Below are positions 12,631 through 24,706 of a stretch of DNA of 64,000 bases, in pieces. The first letter of the stretch is position 1; each line of letters starts with the position of its first letter. Source of the DNA: Lepiota brunneoincarnata (taxonomy: Eukaryota > Basidiomycota > Agaricomycetes > Agaricales > Agaricaceae); the NCBI GenBank assembly GCA_023014365.1, contig JAEBUN010000056.1, positions 1 through 64,000 of the forward strand. The letters are read 5' to 3'. Under the pieces are notes generated by a model that ran no database searches, was not told the DNA's origin, and saw only the letters and a program-made list of their open reading frames with translations. The translations under genes were made by a program, and so were the position numbers.

Positions 12631-13339
12631 GGAGAAGGTGCGGGTTGTATGGTGTAGTGTACGGAAGTAAACTACGACAATAGAAATGCTACATCGAACG
12701 ACACGATATCGGGCCCGGGCTAGGTGGGAACTGCATGTTTTGATTGTTTTATATGCCGGAAGATGCAGCGGGATGGGCCAATTGAGCTAGATTATGAGTG
12801 AGTCGGATTATCGCTGAGACGATAGTTGGGGCGGGATGATTGCGAGATGTGGGGGACTGGGCGAAGGGTTGGTAGGGCTAAGGCGGGAAAAGGAAGGCGC
12901 TGGAAGGAGGGATGTAAGCAGTATAGCCCCTGGGCGCCGGGGGGGTTTTCGCTACAGCTAGCAAGGCAGGTGGGTAGAGATGGGGCGAGTCAAAGTCATA
13001 GTTGGAGTCTGGTTTTTTTTTTTCTGGAATTGTTAGATGTTTGTCTTTTCTGGATGGCTTACACAACAACGTCTTCTCAGAGTTCGACCACCACCGTCGA
13101 CAGACCGTTCCCGACAATTCCACAACACATCTCTACATCTCCCCTTCCCCAACTCTCCTATTTATTCTCTGCTTACCCCCGTCGCTGCTCGTGTTAGCCT
13201 CGGCGCTCGCCCCCCCCCTTTTCCTCTATCCCCTACATCCCAACCCCACCCTTCCCCTACCCCGATCGTTGCATTCCTCCCCGACCTCCGTCGTCCCATA
13301 CGTCGACTCTCCGAGTCAATCCAGTCGCCTCACTATCTA
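12631..13339. other. Intergenic region with pyrimidine-rich leader
   Basis: The last 200 bases before the next gene are rich in C and T (for example around 13190-13330), as is common in fungal 5' leaders. The reading frame is open upstream to 13037, so a longer N-terminus is formally possible, but its composition (Pro/Ser/Arg from CT-rich DNA) looks untranslated. No clear TATA element was identified. Confidence 0.4.
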
Positions 13340-16300
13340 ATGGCGCGCTCCAAACTTACATCCTCTCGGTCCACTCCTCGGCCCTCGACACGCTCCCAGC
13401 AGCACTCACCGCCGCGTAGCAAACCCAGCGTCGTCATCAACGTTAAAAACCCCTCAACCGCCGCATCCAGCAGTCGGGAAGAGACCAGTGATAACGACGA
13501 CGACAGCGTTTGTTCCTCCAAATCATCTGATGTCCCGCCTAGATCTTCTGTCACCAAGGGCAAGGCAAAAGACGACTTAGGGGGGGCAAAAGCCCCCTGG
13601 CGCCACCCGGACGAGCTCGACTACTTTCGCCCCCACGACTGGTCCGAGGACAGGATCATCTCCCAACTTCGCTCCCTCGTCTACAGCGTCGCGCCCCCCG
13701 TTGTTGGCAAACAGCCCTTCATCGAGATCACCCTCTACGTCGACGGCAATTTTGACAAACCGAAGGTCGTCAAGGTTCCCCGCGGTTACCGTGTACCCCT
13801 GATGTTTGCCGCCAAGTTTCAATGGGCAAGTCTCAAGCTTGTCCTTACTAGTGCCCAAAGAGATGAGGAGTGGTCCTATTACAAGTTCGACATCCTTCAC
13901 CTCTCGCGCCTCTGTGAAAGGTTTTTCACAGAAGCCCAGATTGCCTGTAGCAAAGGCATTATCGATGTCCCGCCCGCTAAGGCTAGGGCACCTGAGTTTC
14001 AGTTCGATCCCGGGGCCATGACGCGAAAATGGCGGTGTGCCACCTTCGATCGTGCGCTCGCTCGGTATAACAAGAACTGGCTTATTTGCCGTGAGGAGTT
14101 TTTAAGAGACTTTTATAGGGAGTTTGAGGACGAGGAGTATGCAAAGGATGTTCTTAAAATTGGTAAGCCTCATTTTCGATGATCCTTTCCCGTCTCCCCA
14201 GCCATCTCCGTCCTTCAACTGGCTTCGTCAAATTATCCTCCTGGATATATGAATACTATCATCACTCACATGTTTTAGATTGGTCTCGATGGGCTCTCAA
14301 AGGTCACAAGGGCTTCAAACTCACCCAAGATGAGCTTCGATCCGGTATTGATGGCCGAATGATTACTCGTGGGCTGAAGAAGGATAATGGTGGAAAGTGG
14401 GTTTGGGTGGATCCATATGTTATCAAGCAAGAGGAAGTTGCGGTGGCGGTGGAACCGATTCATCAAACACCCACAACGACTGAAATTTCTGGGAAGCCCT
14501 TTGTTCCGGGTAATGAAGATGTCCCAGCGGCTAGTCGCGAATTCCCTGCGCATCCTCAGATCGTATCTGCCGACTCGCAGACCGTGCAGGCAAGCACTAA
14601 TGGTCAAACATCTCATGAGTCATCAATACAACCATCTCCCCAAGCATTAAAACTCACTGAAGAAGCTGCGGAGGGATCCCCTGTTCCTGTACGCCCATTA
14701 TCCCCAGAGGATTCAGCCAATATAAGTGAAGTACAAGTGCGTAATGAATTCTAGTTCCTAGTTCCGGTCGTAATTACATGCTATTTGCAGCTGAGTCACC
14801 AAAATCCTGGCGAACTGCCCCCGGCCGAGTTGGCACCGAAGGATAAGGTTCGCTATTACCCTCAACATGAATTACACGACTTTCAACGTGCCGCACAGTC
14901 ATACACTACATTGAGCAGTGTTCCGGAATCAGCTTCATTTGGTATTCCTCCTGCAATCACTTCGGAACCGCTGAAGGTCTGTCCTCGATATCCCGAAGCC
15001 CCAACCTATGTCTAAAAATTATGATCTATTTTCCAGGATCCAACGTCCACTTCATCAAGATCTTCGTCCGTGCTCCCAGCATCTGTTCAAGATCCTGATT
15101 CAAATCCGAGCCATTCGCCTACTGCCCCCATAGCTCCCCCTACCCTCACACAAGTGACCCCCCCATCACGCCCCTCGCTCAGTCCCCAGCCGCCCGCCTC
15201 GTCTTCAGCTATTTCTAATGCTATTTCTCAAAGTCCTCGCTCCCCGAAACCGGCATCCCCGACCACCTCCACCCCGGCCCCAGGGGGTATCGAGGCCGTT
15301 CCCGAAACCCCCAGTCTAAATATGCCAAACCCCAACATAATTATGAGCGATCATAGTCAAGACTCGATCTTCGAAAATGGTCGGGAGGAATCCAAGGCAA
15401 CCATTACGATTGACCAAAGTTTTTCACCGACCTCGATTGACTCAACTCCCACTCCAAGTCCCACCATCACGCCGACAAATCTCAATGAGATGCAACACCC
15501 GCAAGCCGCGACTTTCAATACCATTAGTAGTGGGCCTTCAGTAGCCACGACGTTCGTTTCGCGCTCGAGAAACGCAACTCCCGACTTCGAATCTCAACAG
15601 AGCTTAAACATCCCCACACCACCCACGATGTCATACAACGATTTTGTGATGCCTCAGGAGTGAGTCGGGCTGCTGATTCTTTCTATTCATATCTAATTTT
15701 CTTTCACTGGCTAGATCCGACTTTGTAACGGCATTATCAGCAATCCTAGGATTACCAAAACCTCCTCGGTACCCTCATCAACCCATCCTTCCAGCGAATC
15801 AGAACGGCTCAGGTATGATTTTTGCTATTCTTCCCACTCCACACATGTTCCAACTGACATGACTTGCGAAGCTCTGGAGCGCGCCAGGCTCGATAACGAT
15901 ACCAAACCCGCAATAGGACCACGGTCCCCTGTATTCCTCAGTCCTCTTCTCCCTCCCGTTACGAAATCGCGTTCTGGTTCTCCCGATGAAATCCCAGGGC
16001 TAGGGGGACTTTCATCCAGAAGCCCCTTCACCTTCTTATCCCAACCTGCCCTGCACCCTCGTAATACGGTTCCTGACCCAAAAGAGCAAGAACTTCCGCC
16101 ATCCCCGTCCCGCTCACTGACCCGGAGTTCCTCGCCTATGTCGGTGGAGACACCCGATCGTCCCATCAGAAGCAATAACGATGGCCCAGATCAGCCAGCA
16201 TTCACCGCTGTTGAGAATACCCCCACTCCCTCCAAAACCAATGGCGCTATTCTACCCGCCACTTACAGAAACTCAGCCCGGTCAGAAACGGATGATTGGT

Positions 16301-18337
16301 ACCCATCTTCACCTAGACTTAAGAGCGGACGTGATCTGGTCTGCAAAAGTATATCGGCCGCCCAGCAGCCTTCCATGACACCACCGCCCATCATTCAAAG
16401 CCAGAGCCAATCCCAAAGTGATGAGGATGACGAGGATTCTGACATGGACTTCGGTACGCCTGTGACGAGCCCTGTAATCATTATGCCAGGGCTCAGGCGG
16501 GCCGAGATTGATTTTCTGCCTGCGCCGCTTTCACCTTCCCCTCTCCCCAAACCCATACTTGGGGGATGGACATCTCGAAGCTACGACCCCTCTATCCGAG
16601 GCCGAAGCCAGCACTCCTGGGTTGGCAGTTTCCAGGGCTTCAACCCCAAAAGTCGAGACAATGAGGGCACCAGCAGTGACACCGAGGGCGGTGACGCTGC
16701 CACCGGCCGAACGGGCTGATTCTGGGTCGCCGATGGACATACAATCACCTGCTAAAGAGCGGGAGAGAGGGGGAGACGGAAAGGGTGGGCAGGTCACACA
16801 GACACATACTGGGGTTTTCTCTACCTTAGTATCTGTGGCAGCTACGCCCTCATCAGGTGTGTTTGTGCCAAACCGGGGATCCTCAGCACAATTCCCGGCA
16901 TCCCCCGTCACAGGGCCAACATCCTCTGCTCCAGACTCAACCCTTCCAACACCAGCCCAAATCCTGGCTCTAAGCGTATCCCCACTCCATAGTTCAATTC
17001 CACTTCCGCCAGTGCCTACCGCATCATTACAGACACAAGCTCCGGTGTCACCCGTGATTACTGCATCATTCTCAGCTCCAATCCCCCCTTTGTCGCCCCG
17101 TCTCCAATCCACTGCTCTTCGCGAACAGGTTCTGCATGCCGAACCTAGTAGAACCAACCAACCTCTTTCGCAAGCAGCCGTTCGTCAGGCTCCCCTTCAA
17201 TCGACCTCCTGCCGTGAGCAAGAAGCGACGGCTACCACCCCGCATCGGCCACCTTTACAACTGGACCCATATCGAGATCAGGCTTTTCCTGTCAGGCTGC
17301 CAGCATCCCAATCCTCCCCCTATCCGACTTCACATAGCTCCAGCCCCAGTGACGATGTTGAACCCGCGTTGGGTGGCGTACGACACGCATCTCGTAAACG
17401 TCAAAGGGATGAGGACTCAGATGAAGAGCATACGGCGAACAAGAGCCGGAAAGGCCGCGAAGGACTCTCGATTCGAGAAGGCGGGACCGTGGTTAGGAAG
17501 GTTGTCTCGATGGTCCGGGATACATTGACTGGACTAAATGACCTTCTGGAGATAGCAGCGGAGAGCGAGATCATACCATCCGGGAGGATGAGATCGAAAG
17601 GGATTGGTAAAGGGAAGGAGAAAGTCGCAGAAGCACCATACCGAAAGGGATCGCCTGTTCGCAGCCACACTTTACCTCTGCCCCACACTTCGCCTACCCC
17701 CCAGCGTCAGACGAGTGCCGAGTTGAACGAGGTTGCATGGCTGCACGGGGAGCTTCAAGCGATGAAAGCTGAGATGGTGCAATTGAAGGAACAGAAGACA
17801 CGAGAAACACCTGCAGAGCCGGATGTGCGCACAATGCGGATGGAAATAGAAGCTTTACGAGAGCAAATCAGAGTCCTCAAGGAAGCAAAGACTACCGCAT
17901 CTGAGGCGTCGGAAGTGCGGGACATGAGGGATGAAATCACTTTTCTCAAAAACGAAATGCGTTCGCTGCAAAGCATTTCGAGGCGGTCGTCGTTCGGACC
18001 ATCCACGCCATCCACACCAAATCTGAGCTTCAAGCTCAATAATCACACGATGGCTCAGATGGTACATCCTCTTGCACACTTACTCGCCGCCGAACCTGAC
18101 ACGACGCCTCCCACCCCCGTGAGTGCCGGCACTGCTGCCGATGCCCACAAGCAATATGCAAGACAAAGGGAGCACGAGACACCACAGATGGCACAGTCCG
18201 ACGCCTCACAATCCCGACAGCCTGAGGCCTCAGAGAAACAGCGCAACACATCTCCCCACGGCTCAGCCATTTTCGACGACATACCTCTTCCTGTTAAGTC
18301 GAAGAGGAAAGCACGTGTGATCTTTTCCAGAAGTTAG
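13340..18337 (+). CDS. Large Ser/Pro-rich protein with C-terminal coiled coil, unknown function
   Basis: I do not recognise a named family. The N-terminal 270 residues are the only globular-looking part (WRHPDELDYFRPHDWSEDRII, FIEITLYVDGNFDKPKVVKVPRGYR, RRCATFDRAL-like segments). Exon 2 continues with DWSRWALKGHKGFKLTQDEL, spliced in by a 116-nt intron (14163-14278). The middle, about 900 residues, is low-complexity Ser/Pro/Thr and probably disordered. Near the C-terminus a basic patch (ASRKRQRDEDSDEE) may be a nuclear signal. It is followed by a heptad-rich coiled coil (VAWLHGELQAMKAEMVQLKE and MRMEIEALREQIRVLKEA). Later exons are 14279-14736, 14791-14976, 15037-15659, 15715-15812, 15872-16453 and about 16582-18337. 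The final intron is uncertain, with donor 16454 and an acceptor near 16581 or 16497. A nuclear or scaffold role is only a guess. Confidence 0.7.
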
Positions 18338-21300
18338 TTTAGTCTTCCTCGATTCTTTTCTGACCTCCAGTTTTTTCTTTCAAGTATATCGATCACTTTT
18401 AGCGGGAGTTAAACACCCCACCAACCTGATATTGTATGCTCAGTCGTAGTTTTCACACTTACTAATACGAATCTCACCTTCTGTTACGAACGTGAACCGT
18501 ACTCAAACCGCATCAATACCCGTGAGTCGACCCAAACGCGAGTCACAGTTTGGAGTGCCCCAGGTCGAAACAGAGGGCTATTAATTTAACCCTAGAGCCG
18601 ATAAATGGGGTTTAAGAGGAACTGCGAAGTGGGATAGTACAGATGCCGGCGACCAGTTGAGTGACCGAACTGACTGGGTCAAGCTTAACTATGCAATATC
18701 ATTGTGACAAGCACAATCCCCTCATGGTAAATGAATTCTTTCGGAATATGCCTTCGGTCTCCTGACAATCTGATCAATTGCTATTCGGTCAGCCATCGTT
18801 CATTCTGATACTCAGTTGACATGACATCTCCCAGATACCGTGTTGTGGCAAAGGGCTGCCCAGCGACTACGGATGCCACCTCCTGGTGAAATATGACTAT
18901 AGTGGGCTGCGCGCACATTAGAACCTACCATGGGCGGCTTATCCGGAGCCAATTACGGCGTGGTTCATGTCCTTGTGGTGTTCATGATTATGTCATATCT
19001 CTCATATCACTTCTCCCTCTGGAATCGTCATTTCGGTTCTGGTGGGATCTACAGCTTATTTCACGCCCCATCGATGTGTATGAAACCGCCTTTCGAGACC
19101 ACCACCATAATTGATTGCCGATTGGAGCGGCACTTGTGATTGTCCGCTGCGGTGCATCATTGGCCTACGAGCCCACAGTGAGCAGTTGTGGCGGGGATAA
19201 TAAGCACCCCATATCTAATGGGTTCAGAGAACAATGGCTCGGTAACTTCTGATGGTGCAGTGCGTTGAATATTCCCTTTTAACTAGCAGCAGTTTGTGCT
19301 GCTGTTGCGGGTGTCCTACCCTATGGGTCGCTTGGAACAGTGGTGATAATCATATTGAGAGCCGAAAATATCCTCCGTATGGCGGATAAACAACAGGAGA
19401 TTTCACATTCAAGTTCAACTCACCCGGACGTCCGTTCTGAGATAAAAAAACAAAAAGCTCTCTTGCTGGTCCTCCACAAAACTGTGAGCTTGATTGGTTC
19501 GGCCCAAGCTCGCCGTCGCATATATCCTCACCCCCACCGGTTTTTGGCTCATGCTCAAACAGTCATCTGTGTTTCATCAGCTCGATTTTGATGAACCCCA
19601 CGACACAGAAGGACACAGCTAGACATTATCCAATGTCCCAATCCGATAATCATGCTCACCTGGCTCGCAGGAATCACCGTCTTTTTGGAGGACCGATAAG
19701 ATTCATCTCAGCCATTCGCACTCTGATAGAACTGGAGCATCCAAGCTAACCACTTTTGCCAGCTACAGATATGTGCGTCGCGCCCTAGGCCAGCCCCGCT
19801 GCTAGTTCTAGCCATGAGTCCCGGCCAGTCTATTCTCGAGTTCTATGATGCATTAGAATCAAATACGCCCGGTATATCTAACGCAGGATGTCCCTTGTGA
19901 TAACACGGTGTTTCCCAGTATACGGAGACTGCCCTGCTCCCCCTGTTTTAGCGCAGATGTCCCAAGAAGAAACAAACCCCCGAGCAAGACAACACGCTCC
20001 AAGGTTGCGGCCGGTGCCCGCAGAGGGCCTGCTTAATTACTCTTGGTTCACGCGCAACCTGGTTTTGAATCGTGCATTTGTTGAGAAGGCGCCTGAGGCT
20101 AGATCGGTCCGTCCTGATCCCTTTGCTCGGTGTTATCTCTGGGGAAATGTGTGGGGTGCGAAGAGAGCGGCACTATGGACAATGCCTTGTGGCTCTACCC
20201 CTGATATTATTAGTAGCAATTCAATGTTATGTAAAGCCCAGAATCCCAAGTCTGATGTACCAGCAGTCATTGCTTGTCGTCCAGCCCATAGGCTGAAATT
20301 AAGGGGGCCAAATCGTTACTTCTTCTTCTGATATTCCGACGGTGGCGAGATGATTCGACATGCCACTTCCATTCTATGCGAGTTCCGGACGAAGCGACAC
20401 AAGCGTAAACCTTATATGAGAATGTGACTCGCAGAGACAGCTTAGTGGGAATGTGGAACGTGCACGTCTGATTCTGACGGCGGCTTGAACAAGAATTGTT
20501 CGGGTAGCACGGACTAGGAAGAGGTGGGTTTAAGAAAGAAATCATATCGCCCATTGGAATAGGTGATGCTGGATTAGCACTGATCCAATCATGCCAAAGG
20601 CTGTTGACATGAACATATGCAATCACATTTCTTCTCATGGCCGGGGATGGTCAACGAGGACATGTTTATTCCAGAATTCGACATTGGAGTGAGGTCATAC
20701 CGCGGGAGTGATTAGCGAGAGAGAAGCTGCTGTCGAAGGCAATCCATGATGTTAACTTTCGCCATGTCGTAATCACACTATATCTCACAATCTTATACAT
20801 TCCTAACCACCCTTACTGCAGAGGGATATGATAGGGGGCCACTGTGTTGTCGTCATGGTCGACTGTAAACATTGATCGGAACGAACCGGGGGGACTCATA
20901 GGCCTGGTCGATGGGGGGTTGCTCAATTGTTAATCCGATGCCGAGGGCGACTCCAGTGCATCAAATCACTATAACACCTGGCTCCTGTTCCAAATATACG
21001 TCCACCCCGTGGCAGTCAGCGGCCATGGGGGGTCCATGTGCCAGCGGGGGGAGACTCGGAGCGATTGAGAAGTGATGAGGCACTAACTCGGTTCAAAAGG
21101 TAGGGGTTTGTACTGGAGTATCGGCCAGTCCAAGCCCTTGGCACGTTTGTTGTGTTTAACGGGCTGTTTGCTGGTCTTCCAACGACTCTCGATTCTCCAA
21201 GGGTTGCCGAACTGTATGGACTGAGGTTAGCGCGGAGAGCGGAGAGTTTAGCGTTGAGAACAGTTACCCCCGATATCGGTGTGAGAGCACACCCATTTGA

Positions 21301-22004
21301 CACCCACGTAAGCTGATGGGAGGGAATGTACTGCCCCGTACAAAGATGGATTCGAACTCGCGATTTCTGTTGGATACATATGCTGATTGCTGGCTGCACT
21401 GCAATTTTACTTGCACACTTTTGGACACTCCTTTGGCTCAACTGAGTCAATCAAAACCCCAGGGGCGTTATCACATATACAATAACAATAGATGATCAAA
21501 AACAGATAGCCAATTGTCCCCAAATCATCGATTCGTAATAGCAGATTTCGTCGGTTGTTATTCCTCCTTTGAATGCGACAATACACCCGTGCGGGTAGGC
21601 CAAAAGTTACCGGGGTGGAAAGTTCACAGCTGCTCAGGGCTATCAGATGACGGAGAACACATGACATGCCCGCAAGAGTGCACGAGAGTCTGACCAAACA
21701 AGCGTCAACTACCCCAACTACCCGTAGGTACAGATGGAAAACGGGCCCCTCGAGGGGTGTGAGTACCAGAGGAATGAGTGCTAGCGTTTGTACAAGGGCG
21801 CTGTTTACGGTGATGAGGGGGTAGTAATGAGCATGAGCGCTTGGACCTTTATCGAGAGAGTATGTTGCACGCGGAATTTACATACCGACAAACAAGTTGA
21901 TCAAGTCCCCATATCGGCCCTTCAGCTGCCGCTTCCTCGCCTCCCTTGCGGCCTATTACCCTCTCTCAACTCCTCCGGTCACTCTACTTATTGCAGTGGT
22001 CTCC
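18338..22004. other. Gene-free tract
   Basis: About 3.7 kb with only short ORFs and no protein-like composition. On the minus strand near 21350 the string gagttcgaatcca resembles a tRNA T-arm loop, but the flanking stem does not pair. No repeats or transposon proteins were recognised. Confidence 0.45.
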
Positions 22005-24706
22005 ATGTCCCAGAAATCCTCCGCCGTCACCCCCAGCGAGGGTTCTTTCAATGAAGGCAGCGGCTCCCATAACCCAACTCCCCGCGCAGACCACTCCCTC
22101 ATCAACGAGCCCCTTCTTACCCCTGCGACCTCGAACAGCCCCAGTCTGCCCGAGGCTCCCGCGCCCTCCTGGACACCCGGTTACAGGCTCAATTCGCCTC
22201 CCTCGATCAAGACGCCATACAAGCCGGACGAGGCGCTGGAGGATATTCCTGGCGTGAGCTATGCGTTGGAGATCTTCTTATCATCTCATATGCTTGAGTC
22301 AGAGGACTATTGTCATAAAATGGATGAGAAAAAGTGCGTGGCATTCTAACACAGGCGCCTATCCAACCAATCCCCCCCGTAGAGAGCGTCTCTATTTCGC
22401 CTCCGGCTATGGACTCATTCAGTGTGTCAAGGCCCTTATGTCATATGAAGACGAAGTATGAATCCCCTTTTGAGTTTATTCCCGTGGTCTGATTTCCCTC
22501 GGCAGGACTTGCTTGCGGGCATTAGCCACACAAAACATGGTAATCATATAGCCGACCACCACCGCAAAAAGCAGGCCTTCCTCGGTTCTCGTCTGGCTGG
22601 ATACGTCGTTTCCCATCTCAGTTCTAGTCTTTCTCACATAAAGGGGATGACTCCCGTTGAGCGGCATGCCGAACTAGTATACGCGGAGAGCCTATTCGAA
22701 AAGGTGAGTTTCCCCTTTACGACTGCTCTTTCCGGCACCCACATCAGCTCTCAGGCTTTACTTGGAATTGTCTATTCTGGCGATTGGTTGGCATTCATCA
22801 AAGAAGCGTGAGTAGTCTGTGCCACGATCGACTATACCAGATTGATACCGCCTCGTGCAGGTTGAACATGCGAACGCTCATTGGAATTTACCGACAACTG
22901 GGTCAATTCCTCGATGCCATCGATGCTGAAGCTGCCGCCCGTGGAGAGGGACCTATTGACGCGACGATTGACCCACACTTCCGCTCTGGGGTCTATCTTG
23001 GGGTCGGTATGAGTCATATCATCCTTAGTTTGATGCCAGGGAAGCTTATGACACTCGTCGAGTTGTTTGGGTATCATGGTGACCGGAAGTTCGGCTTAGA
23101 GATGTTGATGAAGGCTGGAGGATGGGTGCGTGACCAGGATGAACCACAGATCAGTGCCAGTTCGTACACAGTTCATGACAAAAAATTTTGACCCCGACAT
23201 AGTATGTTTCAGAGGACGAAGGTGTCCGAAGAACTCTCTGCGACATGGCACTGCTTATATTCCACCTCGTGCTCTCGAGTTATACGTTCGACGGCATTGA
23301 CATTACTATTGCTGCCAAAATTTTGAAGTGGAACTTAGAACGATACCCGAATGGTACGTATCCCCCCTTCCCCAATGACATCCATATCTACTTCTCACCA
23401 CTGGGTACCTAGGCGTTTTCTTCTTGTTTGGCGCTGGTCGCCTTGCACTCTGTCAATCCCAACCCGCGAAGGCGGTCTACTACTATACCCAGGCTATGGA
23501 ATCGCAGAAACAATACCGGAACCTGCATCATATATCTTTTTGGGAAATTGCTATTGCTAAACTCGCCCTATGGGATCTACCTGCTAGTCTCAAATGTTGG
23601 ATGGATCTGAGAGCTGAAGCTTCAGTAAGCATGCCCTCACCTCTTCTACCGCCTTCTGCTCAATCTTGGTTTCTCAAGTGGTCCAAAGCCATCTACACCT
23701 ACGGAATGGCAGTTTGTTTGTTGGAGATTGGTGACGAGGAACAAAAGAAGGAAGCAGCTAAACTTATGGAGAAGATTCCCGGGTTGCGACAGAAGATCGC
23801 TGGGAAGTCCATCCCCTTAGAAGTACGCCACTTCGCGTTATTTGACAATCGCTTATGAATCCATCGTCAAAGAAATATGTGGCCCGCAAATCTCGGAAAT
23901 TCTTGCAACAAGGCAATCGTCTTGCTCTTCCTTCCCTTGAGCTTGCATATATATTCCTAGGCGTCGCACATGCACCTCGGGAAGTTATTATCAACAAGAT
24001 GCTTCCTGAGACTGAAAAACTCCTGGCCAAGCTTCATCTACACAAGTCGAATACCAGGAAGTACGAAGGAGGTCACGGTTACTGGGATGACTACTGCTTG
24101 GCTCAGTTTCTCAAGGGGATTTGCTTGCGCTACGTCGCTTACCCAGTAAGTCTTGATTGCTCCACCAGCACCCTTTTATTCATCTGTGGTAACTCAGGAT
24201 CCGGACGCCATCCTTGATCCAGATGAGGTTGTGTCTATCCCTAGAGAACAAGCTGTCAAAGATTCCGAAGAGGCTTTCAGGCTTATCCTTAAACACGGGC
24301 CTAAGATTGAATTAGACCACCATATCGTATACCATACTCGTCAGTCGTCGGTTCCAAGGGATCCGCGTTGCTTATAGCTGATTCCGGCTTCCGTTCCGTA
24401 GATTATGAACTAGGCAGACTGTTGGCTTGCCAGGGTGATCACGACGCGGCTCGCGATGAATTTGAACTCGTTATCTCTGGCAAACATCTAGAGGTTGGAC
24501 CTTCCGGCAGAGAGGTGCTGATCCCATTATTTGTTTTCAATGATCACCAGGACTCACTCGTGTACGATGGGACGCAGGGTAAATACAGCATGGAGGTAAG
24601 CCGCCCTCAGGTTCCCTAATTGTTACTCCTAAGCAACGTCTTCCAGAACGCTCTACATATGAGATGTCACGCAGCGTTGGATGCCCTTCATCAAAAACGG
24701 CTATGA
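22005..24706 (+). CDS. IML2: IML2/TTC39-family TPR protein (mitochondrial outer membrane/inclusion clearance type)
   Basis: Thirteen exons give an intact protein of about 684 residues. After a disordered, Ser/Pro-rich N-terminus of about 75 residues come family blocks: DEALEDIPGVSYALEIFLSS, LIFHLVLSSYTFDG, NGVFFLFGAGRLALCQSQPA, WEIAIAKLALWD, LELAYIFLGV and HYELGRLLACQGDHDAARDE. These helical repeats are typical of yeast Iml2 and animal TTC39 proteins. In yeast, Iml2 acts at the mitochondrial outer membrane and lipid droplets in clearing protein inclusions; that role is inferred here. The start at 22005 opens the frame after a CT-rich leader. Exon 12 (24578-24595) is an 18-nt microexon encoding GKYSME. 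Exon 5 to exon 6 is joined at 23159/23213. No frame break was found. Confidence 0.85.

Noticed and set aside
21300..21420. tRNA-like T-loop string on the minus strand (gagttcgaatcca)
   Set aside because: The T-stem does not pair, and no acceptor stem or anticodon arm can be folded around it.
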